Below, in pieces: positions 58,418 through 64,000 of a stretch of 64,000 nucleotides of DNA (its first letter is position 1; the number at the start of each line of letters is the position of its first letter). Both the position numbers and the translations under genes were made by a program. Origin of the DNA: Sporosarcina sp. P13 (GTDB taxonomy: Bacteria > Bacillota > Bacilli > Bacillales_A > Planococcaceae); NCBI RefSeq assembly GCF_002743055.1, contig NZ_PDYM01000001.1, positions 124,001 to 188,000 on the forward strand. The letters are read 5' to 3'. The notes beneath the pieces are model-generated. The model saw only the letters and a program-made list of their open reading frames with translations, was not told where the DNA came from and did not search any database.

Positions 58418-58452
58418 AAAATAAAAACGTTGCCCCTTTTACAAGGACAACG
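58418..58452 (-). terminator. Second hairpin with U-run between fakA and recG
   Basis: Minus-strand CGTTGTCCTT-GTAAA-AGGGGCAACG (58428-58452) followed by UUUUUAUUUUU. It is an intrinsic terminator by structure, but about 100 bp beyond the fakA terminator, so it either backs that up or ends a separate short transcript. Confidence 0.8.
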
Positions 58453-58545
58453 AAGATTACTTAAGAAGTGGTTCGGGATTGAAGCTGCTGAGGTGGACGC
58501 TTACCGTGAAACGGCATACTTCCCACTCTCCAATTCTTTCTACGT

Positions 58546-58579
58546 AAAAATCCCCTCACAAATTTAATTCGTGAGGGGG
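58546..58579 (-). terminator. Intrinsic terminator of fakA
   Basis: GTGAGGGG (58571-58578) pairs with CCCCTCAC (58552-58559), loop 11, followed on the minus strand by AUUUUU. It starts about 13 bp after the fakA stop. It also has a plus-strand T-rich tail. Confidence 0.85.
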
Positions 58580-58591
58580 CAAATTTTTATG

Positions 58592-60244
58592 TTATTCGAC
58601 AGAAAGAATATATGGATACAACGGTTGTTTACCAGCGTATAGTTCTACATCAACGTGATCAAACTGCTGTTCAATATATACACTAATTTCTTGTGCTTCG
58701 TCTTCCGTCACGTCTTCTCCGTAAATAATCGTAACAATTTCATCTTCTTCACCAATCATTGACGAAACTAAATTTTTAGTCACGTCTTGTAATGAAGAAT
58801 CTGAACTAGTAATTTTCCCCTCTGCGATCCCCATAAAATCATCTTTACGAATTGACACACCATCAATCGACGTATCTCTCACCGCATTGGTGACTTGTCC
58901 TGTTTTTATTAAAGAAGCTGCTTCCTGCATAACTTGGGCATTCTTTTTAACTGTCGCTTCAGGATTAAATGCAAGTATCGCAGCTAATCCTTCAGGTACG
59001 GATTTAGTGGGCACAACCACCGCTTCAATTTCTAAAACTTCAGCCGCTTGTTCAGCTGCCATAATAATATTTTTATTATTCGGCAAGATCAAAACTTTCT
59101 CTGCACCAATTTCTTGAATTATTTTAACGATATCTTCTGTAGACGGATTCATTGTTTGACCGCCCTCGATGACCGCCGAAGCCCCAATACTCTTTAAGAG
59201 TTCTGCAATACCCGATCCCATTGAGACCGTCACAATCGCATACTTATGCTGCTTAGGTGCTACAGTAGTTGATTCACGATCCATAATCTCGCTATGTTGC
59301 TCACGCATATTTTCTATTTTCATCTTAGTCAGTGCGCCGTACTTCTGTGCATACGATAACGCATCTCCAGGCGCTTCTGTGTGAATATGTACTTTCACCA
59401 CTTCTTCATCCGAAATGACAAGCAATGAATCCCCCAGATCACTTAACTCTTGACGAAACTTCACTTCGTCGAACGGCATGTCTAAAAGCTTGTCCGAATC
59501 CAATTTCACCATAAATTCCGTGCAATAGCCAAATACGATATCTTCCGTATTCATAAAACCTTGTACGCTACGATGATGTTCTGTGTTGACTAGATCATCC
59601 ATGGAATGCCTGACCGTCTTCTTCGGCAAATCTACACCTTTTAAGCAAGCCAAAAACCCTTCATAGACATACACAAGACCTTGACCACCACTATCTACTA
59701 CGCCCACTTCTTTTAAAACGGGCAATAAATCTGGCGTTCTTTTCAAAGAAGCTTGTGCTTCCTCTACAATGATTTCCATTAACTCTGTTAGATCTTTTGC
59801 TTCTCCAATATGCGAAACTGCCGCTGCAGCCGCATCCTTAGCGACCGTTAATATCGTTCCTTCTACTGGCTTCATTACTGCTTTATAAGCGGTTTCTACA
59901 CCGTATTGAAGCGCTTCAGCAAATTGATGAACAGAAACTTGCACTTCACTCTCGATCCGCTTGCTAAATCCACGAAACAGTTGGGATAAAATTACACCTG
60001 AATTACCACGCGCACCCATTAACAAACCTTTAGAGAAAGCTTGTGCAGTCAAACCGATATGATCTTGTGCGTGAAGCGTTGTTTCTTTGGCACCAGATGT
60101 CATAGATAAATTCATATTCGTTCCCGTATCACCATCTGGCACCGGGAAAACATTCAAAGAATCCACATAATCCGCATTTTGATGAAGATGATGCGAACCC
60201 ATTTCCACCATCTTCGCAAATTGCAATCCATTTATTGAACTCAT
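58592..60244 (-). CDS. fakA: Fatty acid kinase catalytic subunit FakA (YloV, DAK domain)
   Basis: FakA phosphorylates fatty acids held by FakB. The 550-residue protein has an N-terminal DhaL/DAK2-type kinase domain (SLNVFPVPDGDTGTNMNLSM, with the ATP/Mg aspartates, and GARGNSGVILSQLFRG), a middle domain and a C-terminal DegV/FakB-like part (YAIVTVSMGSGIAELLKSIGA; VLILPNNKNIIMAAEQAAE). In B. subtilis the gene is yloV and follows yloU; here yloU is broken but fakA is intact, with its own AAGGAGG ribosome site inside the yloU remnant's end. Confidence 0.95.
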   Translation of the reverse strand: MSSINGLQFAKMVEMGSHHLHQNADYVDSLNVFPVPDGDTGTNMNLSMTSGAKETTLHAQDHIGLTAQAFSKGLLMGARGNSGVILSQLFRGFSKRIESEVQVSVHQFAEALQYGVETAYKAVMKPVEGTILTVAKDAAAAAVSHIGEAKDLTELMEIIVEEAQASLKRTPDLLPVLKEVGVVDSGGQGLVYVYEGFLACLKGVDLPKKTVRHSMDDLVNTEHHRSVQGFMNTEDIVFGYCTEFMVKLDSDKLLDMPFDEVKFRQELSDLGDSLLVISDEEVVKVHIHTEAPGDALSYAQKYGALTKMKIENMREQHSEIMDRESTTVAPKQHKYAIVTVSMGSGIAELLKSIGASAVIEGGQTMNPSTEDIVKIIQEIGAEKVLILPNNKNIIMAAEQAAEVLEIEAVVVPTKSVPEGLAAILAFNPEATVKKNAQVMQEAASLIKTGQVTNAVRDTSIDGVSIRKDDFMGIAEGKITSSDSSLQDVTKNLVSSMIGEEDEIVTIIYGEDVTEDEAQEISVYIEQQFDHVDVELYAGKQPLYPYILSVE

Positions 60245-60262
60245 TAATCAAAGGGCCTCCTT

Positions 60263-60531
60263 CTAAACGTTCGTAACACGAACTCCCTGAACAAAATATT
60301 TACCGAACTACCCGTGAGACCTAACATTTTCTTCACTGTATATTGTACGTTGGATTGTAATTGATAAGCTACCTATATGATTTTCGTACCATAACTGATA
60401 ATCACATACATATCAATATGAAACGCATCACTTTCTTTGCGTACAAACACACCATATGCAAAGTTTTCTTTTCGCAGTATTTCCGTTAGTCCGTCACGAA
60501 TCCGGCGTTGTGAAGCCATACCTACATTATA
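60263..60531 (-). pseudogene. yloU: yloU (Asp23/DUF322 family) pseudogene
   Basis: Reading the minus strand from about 60525 gives VGMASQRRIRDGLTEILRKE, then NFAYGVFVRKESDAFHIDMY and VIISYGTKI, a clear Asp23/YloU match. An in-frame TAG at 60373-60375 stands where the family has Glu. The frame goes on as VAYQLQSNVQYTVKKMLGL and SSVNI; then one T is missing from a short T-run (60293-60296), and VQGVRVTNV plus TAG (60263-60265) follow in the next frame. About 33 N-terminal residues are not recognisable upstream. Three separate lesions show decay rather than one sequence error. Confidence 0.88.
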
Positions 60532-60613
60532 CGTAAATTCATTGAGAAAGGAAGCATTGTTGATGATGAAAATAGTGTAAAGGAAAAAACCTTGAAAGAC
60601 TGAGAAATAAATG

Positions 60614-60642
60614 TTGCATCGAATCTTTCCTTGTGATAAAGT
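60614..60642 (+). promoter_or_regulatory. Candidate promoter of rpmB
   Basis: Plus-strand TTGCAT (60614-60619), 17 bp, TAAAGT (60637-60642), about 55 bp before the rpmB start. It overlaps the place where the missing 5' end of yloU would lie on the other strand. Confidence 0.5.
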
Positions 60643-60664
60643 ACTATGGTATGCGAATTGTAAC

Positions 60665-60692
60665 GTGAATCGCTAAATAATTCACGAGGAGG
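60665..60692 (+). promoter_or_regulatory. Leader hairpin and ribosome site of rpmB
   Basis: GTGAAT (60665-60670) and ATTCAC (60680-60685) form a 6-bp hairpin with a 9-base loop directly followed by the ribosome site GAGGAGG (60686-60692). The arrangement could affect ribosome access; it may also be chance. Confidence 0.4.
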
Positions 60693-60699
60693 AACTAAA

Positions 60700-60888
60700 A
60701 TGGCTAAACAATGTGTTATTACTGGACGTAAAGCTCGTTCTGGAAACACTCGTTCACACGCTTTGAACTCAAGCAAACGTACTTGGGGAGCAAACCTTCA
60801 AAAAGTTAGAATCTTAGTTGACGGAAAACCTAAGCGCGTTTGGGTATCCGCAAGAGCTCTAAAATCAGGCAAAGTACAACGAGTATAA
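60700..60888 (+). CDS. rpmB: 50S ribosomal protein L28
   Basis: The only plus-strand gene found. The 62-residue basic protein begins [20 protein letters not shown] and contains [19 protein letters not shown], then [15 protein letters not shown], the complete L28 family pattern of the cysteine-poor type (one Cys at position 5). GAGGAGG precedes the ATG. It is divergent from yloU-fakA, as in B. subtilis, and is followed by three structured repeats and then a terminator. Confidence 0.98.
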   Translation: MAKQCVITGRKARSGNTRSHALNSSKRTWGANLQKVRILVDGKPKRVWVSARALKSGKVQRV

Positions 60889-60894
60889 TATCTA

Positions 60895-61008
60895 ATGCTG
60901 AAAGCGCCCGGTAGCCTCGACAGACGTTGGAGGACTTGCCATAAAGGCGCTTTTTGCCTTTCTGGCGAGGCCGAAACGTTCCGAGAGGCTGGCGCTTGAA
61001 GCTGGATG
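60895..61008. repeat. Structured repeat, unit 1 (complete, 114 bp)
   Basis: Starts ATGCTGAA and ends TTGAAGCTGGATG. Four nested helices are visible: P1 AGCGCC (60903-60908) with GGCGCT (60991-60996); P2 AGCCTC (60913-60918) with GAGGCT (60985-60990); P3 ACGTT (60924-60928) with AACGT (60975-60979); P4 TTGCC and AAAGGC (60936-60948) with GCCTTT and GGCGA (60956-60968). Internal GACAG and CCGAG are unpaired and shared with unit 2. No coding function is apparent. Confidence 0.85.
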
Positions 61009-61017
61009 GAAAATCAA

Positions 61018-61133
61018 ATGCTGAAGGTGGCGTATAGCCGCGACAGGCACTGGAAGACTTAAAAATAAAGGCGGTCTTTGCCTTTATCTTTAAGTCTGAA
61101 GTGACCCGAGCGGTTGCCACCTGAAGCTGGATG
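61018..61133. repeat. Structured repeat, unit 2 (complete, 116 bp)
   Basis: Same ends and internal loops as unit 1, but different stems that still pair: P1 GGTGGC (61026-61031) with GCCACC (61116-61121); P2 AGCCGC (61036-61041) with GCGGTT (61110-61115); P3 CACT (61048-61051) with AGTG (61100-61103); P4 a 17-bp arm (61056-61072) with 61080-61096, one mismatch. The base changes relative to unit 1 occur in pairs. Confidence 0.85.
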
Positions 61134-61139
61134 AATCTA

Positions 61140-61205
61140 ATGCTGAAAGCGCCCGGTAGCCTCGACAGACGTTGGAGGACTTGCCATAAAGGAGCTTTTT
61201 GCTTG
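61140..61205. repeat. Structured repeat, unit 3 (truncated left half)
   Basis: Identical to the first 53 bases of unit 1, then close to it for about 12 more (GGAGC in place of GGCGC), after which it breaks off in sequence leading to the rpmB/spoVM terminator. Only the left arms of P1-P4 are present. It also shares the bases TCTA just before the unit with unit 1, so this copy is probably a recent partial duplication. Confidence 0.85.
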
Positions 61206-61210
61206 TAACA

Positions 61211-61260
61211 AAAGAAAAAAACACAAAGCACCTACTTAGGCGCCTTGTGTTTTTTCTTTT
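61211..61260. terminator. Bidirectional terminator between rpmB and spoVM
   Basis: ACACAA and partly paired bases to CCTA (61221-61234) pair with AGGCGCCTTGTGT (61238-61250). On the plus strand TTTTTTCTTTTTT follows, ending the rpmB transcript; on the minus strand UUUUUUUCUUUU follows, ending spoVM. The spoVM stop codon (61236-61238) lies in the loop. Confidence 0.88.
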
Positions 61261-61397
61261 TTGCGTTTCTTCGACTTACTGGCTTTCGCATTGGCTGCAA
61301 CGGGCGCTTTGGTACGGCCGTCTTTTTGGAACACGACAGCGCACTTTCTCACAATATTGCTGACGAACTTCGGCAGCGTGAATGTATATACTCGCAA
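61236..61397 (-). CDS. spoVM: SpoVM, stage V sporulation protein (extended form)
   Basis: SpoVM is the short amphipathic peptide that marks the convex forespore membrane and anchors SpoIVA. From TTG 61395-61397 (GGAG 7-8 bases upstream) the 53 codons give MRVYTFTLPKFVSNIVRK..., which aligns without gaps to the 26-residue B. subtilis SpoVM: Tyr4, Thr5, Leu8, the key Pro9, Lys10, Phe11, Ile15, Val16, Arg17, Phe23, Lys25 and Asp26 are shared. A further 27 residues follow, Lys/Ala-rich and strongly basic. The gene lies between thiN and rpmB, its place in B. subtilis. The length is about double the usual. Confidence 0.88.
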   Translation of the reverse strand: MRVYTFTLPKFVSNIVRKCAVVFQKDGRTKAPVAANAKASKSKKRKKEKTQGA

Positions 61398-61410
61398 ATC
61401 CCCACTCCTT

Positions 61411-62064
61411 TCAGGAATCTGAACTCCTTACCATTAAGCATATGCCCGTACGGAAAGAGATAGTACAAACATCCGCGACCGTTTCGTTACTCGTAAATTT
61501 AGTCATGCCAATTTCCAATCGTTCATTGACCGTCTCGTATTTAAAACCCGTCAACGTCAATCCAGTAACTTCAGGACCGAAAGAGAAAAATGAAGTATAT
61601 GGATAGCGTTCATCTTTCTTCACACGTCTGACACCGGGTAACATAACGCGAATATCATTCGTTGTATTATGAATTTTAAACTTTACTTTACGATTGTCCG
61701 ATTGAATTCGGTACAATAAATGAAGCGCTGATTGCAAATGGTCCAAACGACCACCTGTCACACCTGTTAAAACAATATAATCAGGCTCATACGTTAATGC
61801 ACGCTTGACAGCTAGCTCCGTGTCCGTTTCATCTTTTTCTTCATTCACACGTTGCACATTCTTCACGGACGTTTTTATTTTTTCAAATTGCTCTTCCGTT
61901 ACCGAATCAAAATCACCTACCGCTTCTTGCGGTACGATACCTTTTTCTAATAAATACAACGCCCCTCGATCGACACCAATATAAACCGTATCCTCTTGAT
62001 CGTATTCAGATAAATCTACTACTTCCTCAATAGGTCCAGCTGCGCAAACGATGGCGTATTTCAT
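61411..62064 (-). CDS. thiN: Thiamine pyrophosphokinase
   Basis: Converts thiamine to thiamine pyrophosphate. The 217-residue protein has IGVDRGALYLLEKGI and VGDFDSVTEEQ (catalytic and metal-binding region, about 28-58), EKDETDTELAVKRAL, and VLTGVTGGRLDHLQSALHLL. It is the YloS-type enzyme; coupled to rpe by a 4-base overlap. Confidence 0.96.
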   Translation of the reverse strand: MKYAIVCAAGPIEEVVDLSEYDQEDTVYIGVDRGALYLLEKGIVPQEAVGDFDSVTEEQFEKIKTSVKNVQRVNEEKDETDTELAVKRALTYEPDYIVLTGVTGGRLDHLQSALHLLYRIQSDNRKVKFKIHNTTNDIRVMLPGVRRVKKDERYPYTSFFSFGPEVTGLTLTGFKYETVNERLEIGMTKFTSNETVADVCTISFRTGICLMVRSSDS

Positions 62065-62732
62065 TTTATCATCACACTCTCACCAGCAGATTTAATCGCT
62101 TGTAATGCTTTTGCACGGTCTTTTTTATTATAGATAGCAGATCCAGCAACAAATATAGTCGCACCTGCTTCCACACAAGGCTTAATCGTTTCTTCGTTAA
62201 TTCCACCGTCAATTTCAATTTCAATCGACAATCCGCGTTCTGCTATGAGATCTGACAGTTGTTTTACTTTTGGAATGACTGATTCAATGAATGATTGACC
62301 ACCGAATCCTGGATTGACCGTCATGAATAGCACGATTTCAACATCTTCAAGAACATGCATAATATGTTCAACAGGCGTATGCGGGTTCAAAACGACTCCT
62401 GGCTTTGCCCCCGTTGATTTGATCAATTGTAACGTTCTGTGCAAGTGACGGCATGCTTCCACGTGAACAGTAATATAATCCGCTCCTGCTTTCGCGAAGC
62501 TTTCGATATACGCATCCGGATTTTCAATCATTAAATGAACATCGAGCGGTAATGTTGTTAACGGACGTAACGCTTCTACCACGATAGGACCCATCGTAAT
62601 ATTTGGAACAAAATGACCATCCATTACATCAATATGAATGAGCTCGGCTCCTGCTCTTTCTACTTCCTTCACTTCTTCGCCTAGCTTTGAAAAATCTGCT
62701 GCTAATATAGACGGTGCGATTTTTATCATCAT
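62061..62732 (-). CDS. rpe: Ribulose-phosphate 3-epimerase
   Basis: Interconverts ribulose 5-phosphate and xylulose 5-phosphate. The 223-residue TIM barrel has IAPSILAADFSKLGEEV, the metal ligands in IHIDVMDGHFVPN and LDVHLMIENP, and MTVNPGFGGQSF. Two adjacent ATG codons (62730-62732, 62727-62729) are possible starts. It begins at the rsgA stop. Confidence 0.97.
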   Translation of the reverse strand: MMIKIAPSILAADFSKLGEEVKEVERAGAELIHIDVMDGHFVPNITMGPIVVEALRPLTTLPLDVHLMIENPDAYIESFAKAGADYITVHVEACRHLHRTLQLIKSTGAKPGVVLNPHTPVEHIMHVLEDVEIVLFMTVNPGFGGQSFIESVIPKVKQLSDLIAERGLSIEIEIDGGINEETIKPCVEAGATIFVAGSAIYNKKDRAKALQAIKSAGESVMIK

Positions 62733-63613
62733 TAATACCTCGGCTTTCGATCCATAATTTCTTGCAAAAATAGCAAGTAGTTCTTATAACGCCCTTCAGA
62801 GATAACTCCCTCTTCCACTTGCGCTTTAACAGCACAGCCAGGCTCTTTCACATGCAGACAACCTCTAAATTTACAGCCTTCACCAGCTTCTGTGATCTCC
62901 ACAAAATAATCTCGTAACTCTTCTTTCTCAATATGTTCAAAATCCAATGAACTAAAACCTGGTGTGTCAGCTACTAATCCACCGGCCACCTCAAGTAGTT
63001 CTACATGACGTGTTGTATGCTTTCCACGTCCTAGCGCATCAGAGATTACACCGGTTTTCAATTGTAATTCTGGAAGAATCGTATTTAGCAACGTCGATTT
63101 TCCAACCCCCGATTGACCTGCTAATACCGTTGTTTTGTTATTAAAATACGGTCGCAACACTTCTAATAAAGGCTCATTATTACCTACATTACGTAATATG
63201 GTATAGCCTATTTTTTGATAATACGCGAGGTTTATTTCGTTAGCCTCTAATATCTGCCGATTTGCTAAATCCTCTTTGGAAACATAAATAATCGGTTCTA
63301 GTCCATGGGATTCAATGACCGTCAAGAAACGATCAAGCAAGCGTAAACTCATATCCGGTTCTACAACAGAAAACACGAGAAGGACTTGATCCACATTAGC
63401 GATTGGCGGTCTAACTAATTCACTTTTCCGCGGATGAACATCTGTAATCGTCGCATCGTTTTCACCATCGGTTACATACGTTACCATATCCCCTACTAGC
63501 GGGTTGATTTTTTTTAAACGAAAAACCCCACGACTCTTACATTGAATCAATTCTCCATTGAGCTCTACGTAATAGAAACCACTAATTGCTTTTCTAATTT
63601 GGCCTTCCGCCAT
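62732..63613 (-). CDS. rsgA: Ribosome small subunit GTPase RsgA (YloQ)
   Basis: Late 30S maturation GTPase. The 293-residue protein has an N-terminal OB fold, a circularly permuted G domain (G4-like VSKEDL at 111-116, then G1 GQSGVGKS at 166-173 and G3 DTPGFSS) and a zinc-binding CysCysHisCys motif (CKFRGCLHVKEPGC). It lies 12 bp after prkC, as in B. subtilis. Confidence 0.97.
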   Translation of the reverse strand: MAEGQIRKAISGFYYVELNGELIQCKSRGVFRLKKINPLVGDMVTYVTDGENDATITDVHPRKSELVRPPIANVDQVLLVFSVVEPDMSLRLLDRFLTVIESHGLEPIIYVSKEDLANRQILEANEINLAYYQKIGYTILRNVGNNEPLLEVLRPYFNNKTTVLAGQSGVGKSTLLNTILPELQLKTGVISDALGRGKHTTRHVELLEVAGGLVADTPGFSSLDFEHIEKEELRDYFVEITEAGEGCKFRGCLHVKEPGCAVKAQVEEGVISEGRYKNYLLFLQEIMDRKPRY

Positions 63614-63625
63614 CGAACTCCTCCT

Positions 63626-64000
63626 TTACTCTAAATCTTTATAGTTAAACTTATCTTCTTCAATAACCTTTTTATCACGTAAAATCTTATACCCACCGCG
63701 CTCTCCTTCTTCAAGCTCAATTGTAATTTTACGCAGCGTATCTTCTGTAATCTCAAACTCATCATACGGATCATTCATCGTGTGATTACGATCCTGAATG
63801 TAAATTTGTATTTTTTGCGGATCACGTTCTGGCTCTAACTCTTTTTCAGAATTCATATCTGATTCTGGATCAAGTTCTGGGTCTAGCTCTGAATCATCAT
63901 CTTCTTGTTGTTTTTCTACGACAACTTCATAAGGTATCGTGATCATTTTCACTAGCAGTTTGATAGGTTTTGCAGGAGGACCCTTAGATACAACAACGTC
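63626..64000 (-). CDS. prkC: Serine/threonine protein kinase PrkC (3' end, cut by window edge)
   Basis: The frame is open to the right edge; 124 codons are visible. The first, DVVVSKGPPAKPIKLLVKM, is the end of a PASTA domain, the muropeptide-binding repeat of membrane kinases of this type. The tail that follows has an acidic Asp/Glu/Pro repeat (DPELDPESD; about 43 residues in) and an extracellular-like end domain with ITIELEEGERGGYKIL. Position upstream of rsgA fits prkC. The kinase domain and membrane segment are outside the window. Confidence 0.9.
   Translation of the reverse strand, partial: DVVVSKGPPAKPIKLLVKMITIPYEVVVEKQQEDDDSELDPELDPESDMNSEKELEPERDPQKIQIYIQDRNHTMNDPYDEFEITEDTLRKITIELEEGERGGYKILRDKKVIEEDKFNYKDLE

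Noticed and set aside
60830..61231. 133-codon minus-strand frame across the structured repeats and the end of rpmB
   Set aside because: It overlaps rpmB and consists mostly of translated repeat sequence; its internal similarity comes from DNA repeats, not from a protein family.
61245..61463. 72-codon plus-strand frame opposite spoVM
   Set aside because: Antisense to spoVM, which matches a known family at its known location; the plus frame begins inside the terminator's T-run.
1..64000. CRISPR arrays, insertion sequences, prophage, tRNA or rRNA genes
   Set aside because: I saw no spaced direct repeats, transposase frames, phage genes or recognisable stable RNA genes by reading; a tRNA or RNA-family scan was not possible.

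Overview
This is a chromosomal window from a motile, endospore-forming, moderately A+T-rich Bacillales bacterium. The gene order is that of the region from prkC to sigD in Bacillus subtilis. That order, a lepB-type signal peptidase next to rplS, a SpoVM homologue and Bacillaceae-type repeats suggest a Planococcaceae member (Sporosarcina-like). The genus is inference. Almost everything is on the minus strand, so the window reads biologically from high to low coordinates. The only plus-strand gene I accept is rpmB.

High end (64.0-56.2 kb): the 3' end of prkC, then rsgA, rpe, thiN, an unusually long spoVM, a cluster of structured repeats, rpmB (plus strand), a decayed yloU, fakA and recG. Next is lipid synthesis: the FapR-controlled operon fapR-plsX-fabD-fabG (56.2-52.9 kb) and acpP with its own promoter.

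Middle (52.5-31.2 kb): rnc-smc-ftsY, ylxM-ffh, rpsP-khpA, rimM-trmD and rplS (RNA processing, chromosome condensation, SRP, 30S and 50S maturation); lepB and rbgA; rnhB with ylqG-ylqH, a FliK-like/FlhB-like pair; sucC-sucD; dprA, topA and trmFO. A terminator-containing repeat and a promoter separate these from xerC-hslV-hslU-codY (30.8-27.1 kb), which ends in a second copy of the same repeat.

Low end (26.5-0 kb): a nearly complete fla/che operon: flgB-flgC-fliE-fliF-fliG-fliH-fliI-fliJ-ylxF-fliK-flgD-(TIGR02530-like)-flgE-swrD-fliL-fliM-fliY-cheY-fliO-fliP-fliQ-fliR-flhB-flhA-flhF-flhG-cheB-cheA-cheW-cheC-cheD-sigD. Genes are packed with overlaps or gaps of mostly under 30 bp. Together they build the basal body, export gate, rod, hook and C-ring switch, plus the CheA/CheW/CheY/CheB/CheC/CheD signalling system. 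The operon ends with the start of sigD, the sigma factor for late flagellar genes.

The most noteworthy items are: (1) an in-frame TAA in the middle of fliK, with a possible internal restart; (2) three copies of a long structured repeat after rpmB whose stems co-vary between copies; (3) a 53-residue SpoVM with a basic tail, ending inside a terminator; (4) a yloU (Asp23 family) pseudogene; (5) a pair of about 136-bp repeats that start at the stop codons of codY and trmFO and act as their terminators; (6) ylqG/ylqH, which repeat the FliK/FlhB pairing outside the flagellar operon, with an internal 102-residue duplication in YlqG.
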